From an uncultured Bacilli bacterium (GTDB lineage: Bacteria; Bacillota_I; Bacilli_A; RFN20; CAG-826), in contig CAJOQN010000055.1 in assembly GCA_905236535.1 (NCBI GenBank), positions 1-34,481 on the forward strand: DNA of 34,481 nt. The letters are read 5' to 3'. The position numbers were made by a program, and so were the translations under genes. The notes under the pieces are model-generated. The model was not told the origin of the DNA and ran no database searches. It saw nothing but the letters and a program-made list of their open reading frames with translations. Positions 24,377 through 32,078 of the stretch are shown one piece after another; the stretch's first letter is position 1; every line of letters begins with the position of its first letter.

Positions 24377-26476
24377 TTATAATTTCTTAAGGTCTTGCTG
24401 TAACATCTTTCTTCTAAGAGTAGCAAAGGCCTGATCATTTAAGTGATTAATAATACGTTTCTTATTATTGTTTGGAATAAGAATAACAAGAGCAAAGTAC
24501 AATAGTCCAACAATTGTGGAAGTAATTAATGCGGATAGAAGTCCAACTTCTAAAAGGTTGTTGGAGATAGTTAGTGAAATGATGACCACGATAAATACCA
24601 TGGCAAGCAATGTAATCCGATTGTTCACAAAAGTTCCTTTAATCGTGTCTAAGAACCAATCTTTAAACGAACCACGAACAGATGGGAAATAAATAATCAT
24701 TTCAATAAGAAGGGTAACAAAATAGATGGCGGGCACTAAGGTGTACAAGTAAATATCATTAGCTAAATTATAGATAAAGTACCCCAAAACCCCGTTAATT
24801 CCTAAGAGAATTGGAATATTAATTAATAGTCTAACAACGAATCTTCTTGGAGAAGAATTCTTGCTCCATAGGGTAATTAAATAAGGGATGAATATTAATG
24901 AAATTAATAAAAGCAAGAGAACCAACGCTAATAATTTAGCGTGTCTGCCAATATAAGCATATGGGCTTAAATAAACGCTTATTCCCATAACCATAATACC
25001 AACAATTACAGTGGCGATGCTTTGTGTGGTGAGGTGATGATTGAGTTTTTGACGGAAATATGGAGAATTCTCTTTGAATATTTGAATCTCGGTTTGTCTC
25101 TTCTTTTTGGTGTAATAAGCTTCTGAAATAACAGGGGCAAAGAACAAGGTGGTATATAAAAGCCCAATAACATTACCATCAAAGAAGAAAGCTGTTTCCA
25201 CCAATCCGTGGAGCGTTAATCCGATATAACACAAGGCGAAGATGAAGGCGTATCTTCTCTTCTTTTTCACAAACAAATAAATAGCTTCAATAAGGAAATA
25301 GACCGCTGTTGAATAATATAAAACGGTTCCAATGATTCCTCCCCTAATCAACATTTCAAAAAATGTTGAGTGAGCAGATAATATCTCATATTCTCCAATG
25401 GTCGGATTGAGGTTCACCATGATTTGATAATGGAAAATCTTTGGTCCAATCTTATATCCACTACCAAGCCATAAGGAAATCCAATCTCCTTTCACCATAT
25501 TCATCGCGCTTTGCCAAAGCGCAATGCGGCCATTGAAGGATGAATAAGTATTCATTTCTTTTCTAATTGCGCGGACCGCATAATCTAAGAATGTGACAAC
25601 TGGCTCAAAATTATAACGATATAAAAGCGCAAAAGTAACAATTGTTGAGAAAGTGATAATCACAAAGAAGAATAGATAAAGAAGGGATCTAACTAAATGT
25701 CTTTTCATTGAGGCAATAGTGTTATAGATGAAATAGATAACAATAATTGCAAGAGAAACAAGATTGGTAGCCAAACATTTAGTGAATAACCCCATAAAGG
25801 CAAAAACAATCATGAAGATAGTAACATACCAATGAGGTTTATCAATTTGTAGAATCGCCATCGCCATAATCGCGAGCATGATTATCATTCCGAAGAAATT
25901 AGGATTTGGGAATAAGGATTTAACATAAGCTTCATCGTTAGTGAAAGAAATAATTTCTTTATAAGAATCGAAATCGGTATAGATACTGATACCAATAAAG
26001 ACTAAAACAGCGATAACCACTATCCAATAAATCCATCTTTTTACTAAAAGTGAAATATGGTTTCTCTTATATGGATAGATAATAAGATACATCACCAGCA
26101 TCGAGACCCCTAATTGAATAGAGGCAAAGAGTTTTTCTTTAAATGTAATTGAAAAAGTTACGCTTGTTAAAGCTTCTTCGTTAGTCAATGTCATCTCAGA
26201 GGGAGTTCTCCAAATAACAAAAATGTTTATAGCAAAGAAAACAAGGAAGCCGAAAAGCCACACAAAATGTACTTTTAATTTATTGCGTCGATGCTCACAA
26301 ATAAGATAGAACAAAGACAAAAGTCCCAAGGCCACAGTGATAACTGAAAATGAATTAGTGTCAAACCCCTCTCTAATGTTGGGAGTGAAAAAAGCAATGT
26401 TCTCGACAAGTAAGGAACATAACAGGATAATGACCCAGAATAAGACATTGGTTAATAAGAAACGGATTTTTACCAT
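24377..26476 (-). CDS. O-antigen ligase/polymerase-like membrane protein
   Basis: This 699-aa protein has about 14 hydrophobic segments and the Wzy_C/O-antigen-ligase signature: FNGRIALWQSAMNMVKGDW (R317) then LGSGYK (338-342), and SAHSTFFEMLIRGGIIG (H369) in the large extracytoplasmic loop. Family members transfer or polymerise undecaprenyl-linked glycans, or glycosylate teichoic acid or protein outside the membrane. Beyond the core (to about 450), an extra set of membrane helices reaches the C-terminus, longer than the usual 400-450 aa ligase. A perfect TATAAT lies 7 bases before the ATG and there is no Shine-Dalgarno, predicting a leaderless mRNA. It is first in an operon with a lipoprotein and an ABC exporter. 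Donor and acceptor are unknown. Confidence 0.85.
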   Translation of the reverse strand: MVKIRFLLTNVLFWVIILLCSLLVENIAFFTPNIREGFDTNSFSVITVALGLLSLFYLICEHRRNKLKVHFVWLFGFLVFFAINIFVIWRTPSEMTLTNEEALTSVTFSITFKEKLFASIQLGVSMLVMYLIIYPYKRNHISLLVKRWIYWIVVIAVLVFIGISIYTDFDSYKEIISFTNDEAYVKSLFPNPNFFGMIIMLAIMAMAILQIDKPHWYVTIFMIVFAFMGLFTKCLATNLVSLAIIVIYFIYNTIASMKRHLVRSLLYLFFFVIITFSTIVTFALLYRYNFEPVVTFLDYAVRAIRKEMNTYSSFNGRIALWQSAMNMVKGDWISLWLGSGYKIGPKIFHYQIMVNLNPTIGEYEILSAHSTFFEMLIRGGIIGTVLYYSTAVYFLIEAIYLFVKKKRRYAFIFALCYIGLTLHGLVETAFFFDGNVIGLLYTTLFFAPVISEAYYTKKKRQTEIQIFKENSPYFRQKLNHHLTTQSIATVIVGIMVMGISVYLSPYAYIGRHAKLLALVLLLLLISLIFIPYLITLWSKNSSPRRFVVRLLINIPILLGINGVLGYFIYNLANDIYLYTLVPAIYFVTLLIEMIIYFPSVRGSFKDWFLDTIKGTFVNNRITLLAMVFIVVIISLTISNNLLEVGLLSALITSTIVGLLYFALVILIPNNNKKRIINHLNDQAFATLRRKMLQQDLKKL

Positions 26477-26483
26477 TGAAATA

Positions 26484-26512
26484 ATTATATATTGATATCA
26501 ATAAAAAATCAT
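26484..26512 (-). promoter_or_regulatory. Promoter of the ligase/ABC operon, predicted leaderless
   Basis: Minus strand: weak -35 ATGATT (26507-26512), 17-base spacer, perfect TATAAT (26484-26489). The ATG at 26476 is 7 bases away, so +1 is expected at about 26477. Confidence 0.6.
26490..26503. promoter_or_regulatory. 14-bp perfect palindrome in the promoter spacer, candidate operator
   Basis: TATTGATATCAATA reads identically on both strands. It abuts the -10 box of the ligase/ABC operon and fills most of the -10/-35 spacer, where a bound dimeric regulator would block RNA polymerase. The regulator is unknown. Confidence 0.5.
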
Positions 26513-26566
26513 TTTTATTCGTTCGAGATATAAAAATAGTAATGAAAATATGAATTTATTGACTCG

Positions 26567-26595
26567 TTTTAAGTTGGCTTGACCTATGCTATTAT
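26567..26595 (+). promoter_or_regulatory. Extended -10 promoter of the GH2 gene
   Basis: TTTTAA (26567-26572), 17-base spacer, TGC-TATTAT (extended -10 26587-26595). The leader is about 15 bases and carries an imperfect AAAGAG ribosome site 7 bases before the ATG. Confidence 0.6.
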
Positions 26596-26616
26596 TTTTA
26601 AGAAAAGAGAAAAAAT

Positions 26617-28941
26617 ATGAGACAACCTTTAAATTTTGATTGGAGGTTCATCGATCATTTTGATGAAACTTTTATTAATAATAATCTTAAAGATTATGAA
26701 ATAGTCAACATTCCCCATTCAGTCAAAGAAGTACCATATAATTATTTCAGTGAAAAAGACTACCAAAAAGTCTCGATGTATGAAAAATTTTTTGATGTTT
26801 ATGAGGATGTTCAAAACAAGATAACCATTCTCCGTTTTGAGGGTTTTATGTTAAAAGCGGATATCTATCTCAACGGATTTAACCTCGGAAGGCATGTCTC
26901 AGGTTATGTTCCTGTGGAAATCAATGTCAGTGAAATTATCAAACAAAAAGATAACCGCTTATTAGTGATCCTTGATTCTAGAGAAGATAAAAACTACCCA
27001 CCATTTGGTTTAGTTGTGGATTATTTAACATTCTCTGGTATATATCGCGAAGTTAATCTTGTCACCCATCCTAAAACATATTTAAAAAACATTTTTGTCC
27101 ATGGAGATATGGATGGAAATGTCAAAATTGATTATGAAGTTGTGGGTCCTGCAATCACTGATATTTCTTATAAACTTGAATTCGATAATAAAGTAGTTTT
27201 CAAAAGCAAAGAAAAACAATTCAAATACGATAATCCTAAGCTTTGGGATTTGGATAATCCAAATTTATACACTTTAAAAGTGTATCTTAAGTCAAACGAA
27301 GGAGAAGAAGAATACTCAATTCGTTTTGGATTTAGAAATAAAGAATTTAGAAAAGATGGATTCTATCTCAATAATAAACACATCAAAATTGTTGGTTTAA
27401 ATCGCCATCAAGGTTATCCAATCGTGGGGTACGCGATGCCTAAATCCATGCAAGAAGATGATGCGAACATCTTGAAATATGAAGTTGGTGTTAATGCGGT
27501 GAGAACCTCCCACTACCCACAAAGTGAACATTTCTTAAATCGATGTGATGAGATTGGTCTCCTCGTGGTCAATGAAATCCCGGGTTGGCAACACCTCATG
27601 AAGGATGAAGTTTGGAGAAAACAAGTTCTCATCAATACTCAAAAGATGGTAATTGAAGAAAGAAACCATCCATGTATCATCGCTCACGGAGTAAGAATTG
27701 ATGAATCTATCGATGATAAAGAGCTTTATAGTGAAACTAATAGAATCGCTCATGAGCTTGACCCATACACTCAAACGATTGGGGTTCGAAACTTTAAAAA
27801 CAGTGAGCTTTTAGAAGATATTTATGGCTATAACGATTTCATCTGCAACTCCTTAAAAGTGGGTCTTTGTAATCCAAATTCTGTAAAAACCAAAGGTAAA
27901 CCTTACCTTGTCACTGAATATATGGGTCATATGAACCCAGTTAAACCAACATCTGATGAAAAGCAAAAAATTGAAACCGCCCTTCAACATTTAAAAGTCA
28001 TCAATGATAACTTTAAAAACGATAGAATCGCAGGGGCAATTGGCTGGTGTTTCGTCGACTATCACACCCATCAAGATTTTGGGTCCGGGGATAGGATATG
28101 CGCTCACGGGGTTATGGATTTATATCGTAATCCGAAATATACGACCTCTATCTATGCTTCTCAACAAGACAATTTCCCAGTGCTAGATGTCTTATGTAAT
28201 ATGCATGCTGGAGATCAAGGAGAAGCTATATTTAACGATATTTATGTCGTTACAAACTGCGATTATATCGAGTTATATAACAATGATAAATTCGCGGTGA
28301 AATATGAACCCAAAAAGATTAAACCATTTAATAATTTAAAGCACCATCCAATCTTAATAGATGATTTAGTGGGTGAGGCTTTTGATGAAGAAAAATATTC
28401 TAAAAAAGACCGAAAGAAAATTTCCAAGATTCTTTCCTACTGCGCTTGTCACGGAGCTTGGCATTTAAAACCGTCTCATCTTATAACATTAGGCCTCAAG
28501 ATGGCGAAATATAAGGTAAAATATGATGACCTTGTTGAATTATTTAATAAATATGTCGCGACATGGGGTGGAGAAGCTCGAACCTTTACTTTTAAAGGAT
28601 ATAAAAACGGGGAATGTGTTGTCACTAAAGAACTAGGGCCAGTCGTTTCATTTGATTTACGATTAACTCCGAGCAAATTAGTGTTAGAAAACACCGATAC
28701 TTATGACGCGCTTAGAATTAGAGTTCAACACATTGATAATCACGGAGAAGTTTTATCTTATTCTTCTCATATCTTAAAGATTGAAAGCGAAGGACCAATC
28801 AAAGTTTTAGGAGATAAATATCAAACTCTTCTCGGTGGTCAATTATCCTTATATGTCGTTTCTAAGAAAGAAAAAGGACGCGGCAAGATCCGTGTCCAAA
28901 TGGATGATATAATAAAGGAAATTGAAGTTGAAGTCCGTTAA
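26617..28941 (+). CDS. Glycoside hydrolase family 2 protein with an altered acid/base motif
   Basis: This 774-aa, signal-less (cytosolic) enzyme has the GH2 layout. A jelly-roll sugar-binding domain lies at about 1-155, an immunoglobulin-like domain at 160-245, a TIM barrel at 250-540 (GLNRHQGYP, GVNAVRTSHYP, VNEIPGW) and C-terminal beta/helical regions to 774. The candidate nucleophile is E434 in VTEYMGH and the candidate acid/base E363, 71 residues earlier, as expected. The usual Asn before the acid/base (NE) is Asp here (RIDES, D362), and the residue normally Trp in WGVR is His357. Activity may be changed or substrate-specific. Beta-galactosidase, glucuronidase or mannosidase activity cannot be told apart. 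The TAA abuts the stop of the convergent CotH gene with no gap. Confidence 0.88.
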   Translation: MRQPLNFDWRFIDHFDETFINNNLKDYEIVNIPHSVKEVPYNYFSEKDYQKVSMYEKFFDVYEDVQNKITILRFEGFMLKADIYLNGFNLGRHVSGYVPVEINVSEIIKQKDNRLLVILDSREDKNYPPFGLVVDYLTFSGIYREVNLVTHPKTYLKNIFVHGDMDGNVKIDYEVVGPAITDISYKLEFDNKVVFKSKEKQFKYDNPKLWDLDNPNLYTLKVYLKSNEGEEEYSIRFGFRNKEFRKDGFYLNNKHIKIVGLNRHQGYPIVGYAMPKSMQEDDANILKYEVGVNAVRTSHYPQSEHFLNRCDEIGLLVVNEIPGWQHLMKDEVWRKQVLINTQKMVIEERNHPCIIAHGVRIDESIDDKELYSETNRIAHELDPYTQTIGVRNFKNSELLEDIYGYNDFICNSLKVGLCNPNSVKTKGKPYLVTEYMGHMNPVKPTSDEKQKIETALQHLKVINDNFKNDRIAGAIGWCFVDYHTHQDFGSGDRICAHGVMDLYRNPKYTTSIYASQQDNFPVLDVLCNMHAGDQGEAIFNDIYVVTNCDYIELYNNDKFAVKYEPKKIKPFNNLKHHPILIDDLVGEAFDEEKYSKKDRKKISKILSYCACHGAWHLKPSHLITLGLKMAKYKVKYDDLVELFNKYVATWGGEARTFTFKGYKNGECVVTKELGPVVSFDLRLTPSKLVLENTDTYDALRIRVQHIDNHGEVLSYSSHILKIESEGPIKVLGDKYQTLLGGQLSLYVVSKKEKGRGKIRVQMDDIIKEIEVEVR
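28871..28897 (-). terminator. Terminator of the CotH gene, inside the GH2 coding region
   Basis: An 8-bp stem (28876-28883 with 28890-28897, one G-T pair) with a 6-nt loop is followed by TTTTT on the minus strand (A-run 28871-28875 on +). It lies about 45 bases inside the 3' end of the opposing GH2 gene. Confidence 0.72.
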
Positions 28942-30828
28942 TTATAGACGGGTGATAACCTCGTTATATCTCTTGTTTAAGAAATATTCCATATATCTAA
29001 TATTTTCATAAAGAATTGAGATGTTATCCTCTTTCCAAAGGGTAGCATCTTTTATCATTTCGTTAGTAATATGATTGGTTTCATCACGGAATATTTGGAT
29101 GATTTTTTCAAGATTTTCATCAAAAAACTCCGTAAATCTCCGTTTAAATTCTTGTTTTGTCTCTGAAATATCTTTGGTCACTACTTTGAGCCAATAGTTT
29201 GCTGGAACATACGATGGAGCGGTTGAATCCTTAAACGGGTCGACAAAATATGTTCCTTCATTCCAGATATGTCCAAAAGCGGTGATATCATAATCCCAAC
29301 ACGGTCCAAAATTGAGTTTCCCTTCACGATCTTTAAAGAGTTTGACAGAGAGCCATGAGTGGTCTCTTTCGTCAGCGAATAAATCGAGAATACTTTGGTT
29401 ATAGATTGAATCAAGATCAAAGAGTTCATTAATTCTTGTAAGGTTTTTAGAATCCATCGCATCCCATGCGTTGTTAAGGGTCACTTTTAAATGATTGAGG
29501 AAGCTTGTGAACATCGTTGAAGTATTAGAGACTGAATTATAATCTGGAAAATCATCAATCTCTGGATATTTAATTTCATAGTAGTGATTATTTCCGCTTC
29601 TACTAACATTGATATAATCAACATTTTCAGTTCCTTGCTCTGCCGCTCTTCCATCATATTCGATGAGATAATTGATATCCTCAATAGGAGTGTCACTTTC
29701 GATTTCTTGTTCAATATTCACTCTTCCGGGTTTTTCATCTGGATTTTCAATCATGACATATAATCCTTGATAAGCACCATTTAGATAAACAACAACATGT
29801 TTTGGATGAAAGACCACTTTTTGATCAGGGAGCAATTGAACAATGCTTTGAGCAACGAAATTATGCATATTTGAACAATCAAACCACTCGGCGAGCAAAA
29901 CCCAGCTCTTAGCCTTGGCAAGCCCAAAGATGCTTTGCTTACTATCAAATTTAATACGATAAGGTTTTTTAGGAGCGCTAAAAGTGCTATTTCCACGTAA
30001 TCTAATACCCGCGGTCGCTTGATTAATGTTGTTTTTCGACTCTAAAGAATCACTGATACTAATCTTTCCGCTTGTGTATGTTTCTCTAGAATTAATCTCG
30101 GCCCCATTATTCGTGACAATATCCACACGCGGAAGTTTTTCATCTTCCATTCCTTTCTCTAAAAGGAAATATGTAAATTGAACACTATTAATTTTCACCG
30201 TTGAAGTTCCATGATTTGATAAAAGGAAATGATTATATGTTTCAGTAAAAGTATGGTCATAAGAACCTGAGCTTAAGGAAACTTCGTTTAAGTGAGGAAG
30301 AGGAGATTCACCTAAGGTCAGATATAGTTCACTTATCGCTCCTTCTGCAGAGATAGTAAGGTTTTTAATCTTATATACTGGGGTAACGTTCGTGAAAGTG
30401 CCATGTTTTAAAAGGGACAAAAAGCCTAAACCTTTGGCCACATATCCACCTTGGTAATCAATATCAGAAATAGAGAATTTAGTGATATTTTTACTGATAG
30501 TAAAAGAAGTTTCGGAAACTAATGAAATCTCGTGCCACGATAAAGTATCATGCCCATCTAAAATTGTTCCGCACGAGGCACAGTGATGACCCATCGTATA
30601 ACCCAAGGAAGTTTCAGTTGGTTCCACTTCTTCGTCTTCAATCAATGTGAGATGAGGGCATGTTTCAGGGTCAATGTATTCACTTTCGCTTTCAGATATG
30701 TCTTCACTCTCGCTTTCAATCGTGCTTTCTGAAGTCTCAAAACTATCATCGATGTCTATTGGTAAGCTATGACAAGATGACAAAACAAACAAAAGAATGA
30801 TTGGAGCGATAAAATATCGATGTCTCAT
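28942..30828 (-). CDS. CotH kinase-family lipoprotein with a Cys/His module
   Basis: This 628-aa surface lipoprotein has an LSSC lipobox (C19), an acidic Ser/Glu linker (about 27-52), a small Cys/His module (C57, H59, then C83-x2-C86 and H93) and a beta-rich domain (about 100-225). The CotH kinase domain spans about 233-600, with RGNST (278-282), KKPYRIKF (287-294), GAYQGLYVMIE (351-361) and GPCWDYDI (508-515) carrying the expected acidic residues. CotH in Bacillus phosphorylates spore-coat proteins. Homologues outside sporulators are attached to secreted enzymes or surface proteins, and kinase activity here is inferred. It has a TATAAT but a poor -35, and no good Shine-Dalgarno. Confidence 0.88.
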   Translation of the reverse strand: MRHRYFIAPIILLFVLSSCHSLPIDIDDSFETSESTIESESEDISESESEYIDPETCPHLTLIEDEEVEPTETSLGYTMGHHCASCGTILDGHDTLSWHEISLVSETSFTISKNITKFSISDIDYQGGYVAKGLGFLSLLKHGTFTNVTPVYKIKNLTISAEGAISELYLTLGESPLPHLNEVSLSSGSYDHTFTETYNHFLLSNHGTSTVKINSVQFTYFLLEKGMEDEKLPRVDIVTNNGAEINSRETYTSGKISISDSLESKNNINQATAGIRLRGNSTFSAPKKPYRIKFDSKQSIFGLAKAKSWVLLAEWFDCSNMHNFVAQSIVQLLPDQKVVFHPKHVVVYLNGAYQGLYVMIENPDEKPGRVNIEQEIESDTPIEDINYLIEYDGRAAEQGTENVDYINVSRSGNNHYYEIKYPEIDDFPDYNSVSNTSTMFTSFLNHLKVTLNNAWDAMDSKNLTRINELFDLDSIYNQSILDLFADERDHSWLSVKLFKDREGKLNFGPCWDYDITAFGHIWNEGTYFVDPFKDSTAPSYVPANYWLKVVTKDISETKQEFKRRFTEFFDENLEKIIQIFRDETNHITNEMIKDATLWKEDNISILYENIRYMEYFLNKRYNEVITRL

Positions 30829-30845
30829 ATGTTTTTCTCTTGTTA

Positions 30846-30851
30846 TTATAC
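30846..30851 (-). promoter_or_regulatory. -10 box of the CotH gene
   Basis: A perfect TATAAT on the minus strand lies 17 bases from the ATG. The position expected for the -35 falls in the T-run of the upstream terminator (30868-30874), so terminator and promoter overlap. The -35 match is poor. Confidence 0.4.
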
Positions 30852-30867
30852 TAGTTTCGTTTTAAAT

Positions 30868-30894
30868 AAAAAATCCTAACCACAAGGTTAGGAG
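30868..30894 (-). terminator. Intrinsic terminator of the HAD-MFS-GDPD-wHTH operon
   Basis: A perfect 8-bp stem TCCTAACC/GGTTAGGA (30875-30882 with 30887-30894) with a 4-nt loop is followed by a T-run on the minus strand. Confidence 0.9.
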
Positions 30895-30905
30895 ATTATA
30901 GTTGA

Positions 30906-31325
30906 TTATTTCTTCTTTCGACGAGCTTGTTCATCACCGATGAGGCGTTTCAAGGCTCTTAGTTCAGCATCGCTCCAATTGTAGTTGCGATCAATCATTC
31001 CAGCGTATGTCATCTTCTTATATAGGAAGTCATTTAATGATTCATATTTCGCTAATTTCTTTTTAGTGACAACATTTTCAACTTTGGCCACTTCTTTTTT
31101 GTTCGCATCATCACTGACATATTTTTCTAAGGTCGGGATGAGCTCTAAAAGATCATAGGTGTAATCCATGTTAATCATCGGATCGAAGTAAGAAAGATCT
31201 TCGTTAATCTTTTCAGGATAAACACCGACGATTGAGGCAAGTCTTTCGCTGGTCATATATTTGACTTTTTTCTTTGTCAAAGCTTGCAAATACTTTTTAA
31301 CAGTGGTGACACTTGGTTTTTTCAT
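30906..31325 (-). CDS. Stand-alone Rex-N-like winged-helix protein
   Basis: The first ~60 residues of this 139-aa protein match the N-terminal DNA-binding domain of the redox repressor Rex. They include VKKYLQAL, then TSERLASIVGVYPEKINEDLSYFDP, comparable to the Rex pattern SSAELSDA-V-TIRRDFSYFG. The Rossmann NAD(H)-sensing domain is absent. Instead a Lys/Glu-rich link (about 75-95) and a basic helical C-terminus ending KRLIGDEQARRKKK follow. The two Arg in the recognition-helix position of Rex are replaced by Asn-Glu, so classical Rex-site binding is doubtful. It is 18 bases downstream of the GDPD gene and before a strong terminator, so it ends that operon. Role as regulator or nucleic-acid/protein adaptor is inference. 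Confidence 0.7.
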   Translation of the reverse strand: MKKPSVTTVKKYLQALTKKKVKYMTSERLASIVGVYPEKINEDLSYFDPMINMDYTYDLLELIPTLEKYVSDDANKKEVAKVENVVTKKKLAKYESLNDFLYKKMTYAGMIDRNYNWSDAELRALKRLIGDEQARRKKK

Positions 31326-31343
31326 AACTAACTTATTTTATCA

Positions 31344-32078
31344 TTATTTCTTATTTAAAAGTAAATCTTTAACATATTCAGGTTCAATAAACTGATATGT
31401 CACCGTATCAACATAAGGAAGGACTTCTTTGAAGTCTTGTTCGTTTTCAATGGTCCAAACATTAACGAAATGTTTTTTTGAATATTTTTGATAAGCTTTC
31501 TCTTTTAATAAAAGATATTCTAAGTCTAATCCATCAAAATCATAACGAAGTTTAAAGGTGAATTGATGTTCTTTACAAATAAGAAGAGAATTAACAATTC
31601 CAAGTTTCTTCACTTTTAATAAGGCTCTTGGATCAAAAGAGATAATCATATATTTTGATTTATCTTTGATATCTTTTAATTCCTCAATCAACCTTTTAGA
31701 AATCGCTTTATAATTCTTGTTCACCACTTTGACTTCGATAACTATTGGGACTCTTTCTTGATTACAATCAAGAATTTCTCTTAATGTCGGAAGACATTCA
31801 CCATTAGGTAACCGATAATTATCCTTTATCTCTTTTAAAGTTAATTCTTCAATATTTCCATCTTTCCCAGTCATTCTTAAAAGATTAGGGTCATGAGAAA
31901 TTACTAATTCGTTATCTAAAGTAAGATGAATATCAAATTCAAAAGCGGAATTAATCTTAATAGCTTCTTTAAAAGCCTCTAAAGAATTTTCAGGTATGTG
32001 GTCATTATGAAAACCACGATGGCAAATGCCATTTAAATAACGAGGATCTATTCTTTTAATTACTTCTTCTTTTTTCAT
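31344..32078 (-). CDS. Cytosolic glycerophosphodiester phosphodiesterase (GDPD)
   Basis: This enzyme hydrolyses glycerophosphodiesters to glycerol-3-phosphate and an alcohol. It has 244 aa and no signal peptide. The GDPD motifs are present: CHRGFHNDHIPENSLEAF (HRG near residue 20), the metal site EFDIH, and VISHD. Later strands include IVIEVK and MIISFDPRALL, typical of the TIM-barrel fold. The ATG overlaps the stop of the upstream MFS transporter by one base (TAATG), so it probably acts on a substrate that this transporter brings in, or on turnover products of membrane lipids. Confidence 0.93.
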   Translation of the reverse strand: MKKEEVIKRIDPRYLNGICHRGFHNDHIPENSLEAFKEAIKINSAFEFDIHLTLDNELVISHDPNLLRMTGKDGNIEELTLKEIKDNYRLPNGECLPTLREILDCNQERVPIVIEVKVVNKNYKAISKRLIEELKDIKDKSKYMIISFDPRALLKVKKLGIVNSLLICKEHQFTFKLRYDFDGLDLEYLLLKEKAYQKYSKKHFVNVWTIENEQDFKEVLPYVDTVTYQFIEPEYVKDLLLNKK

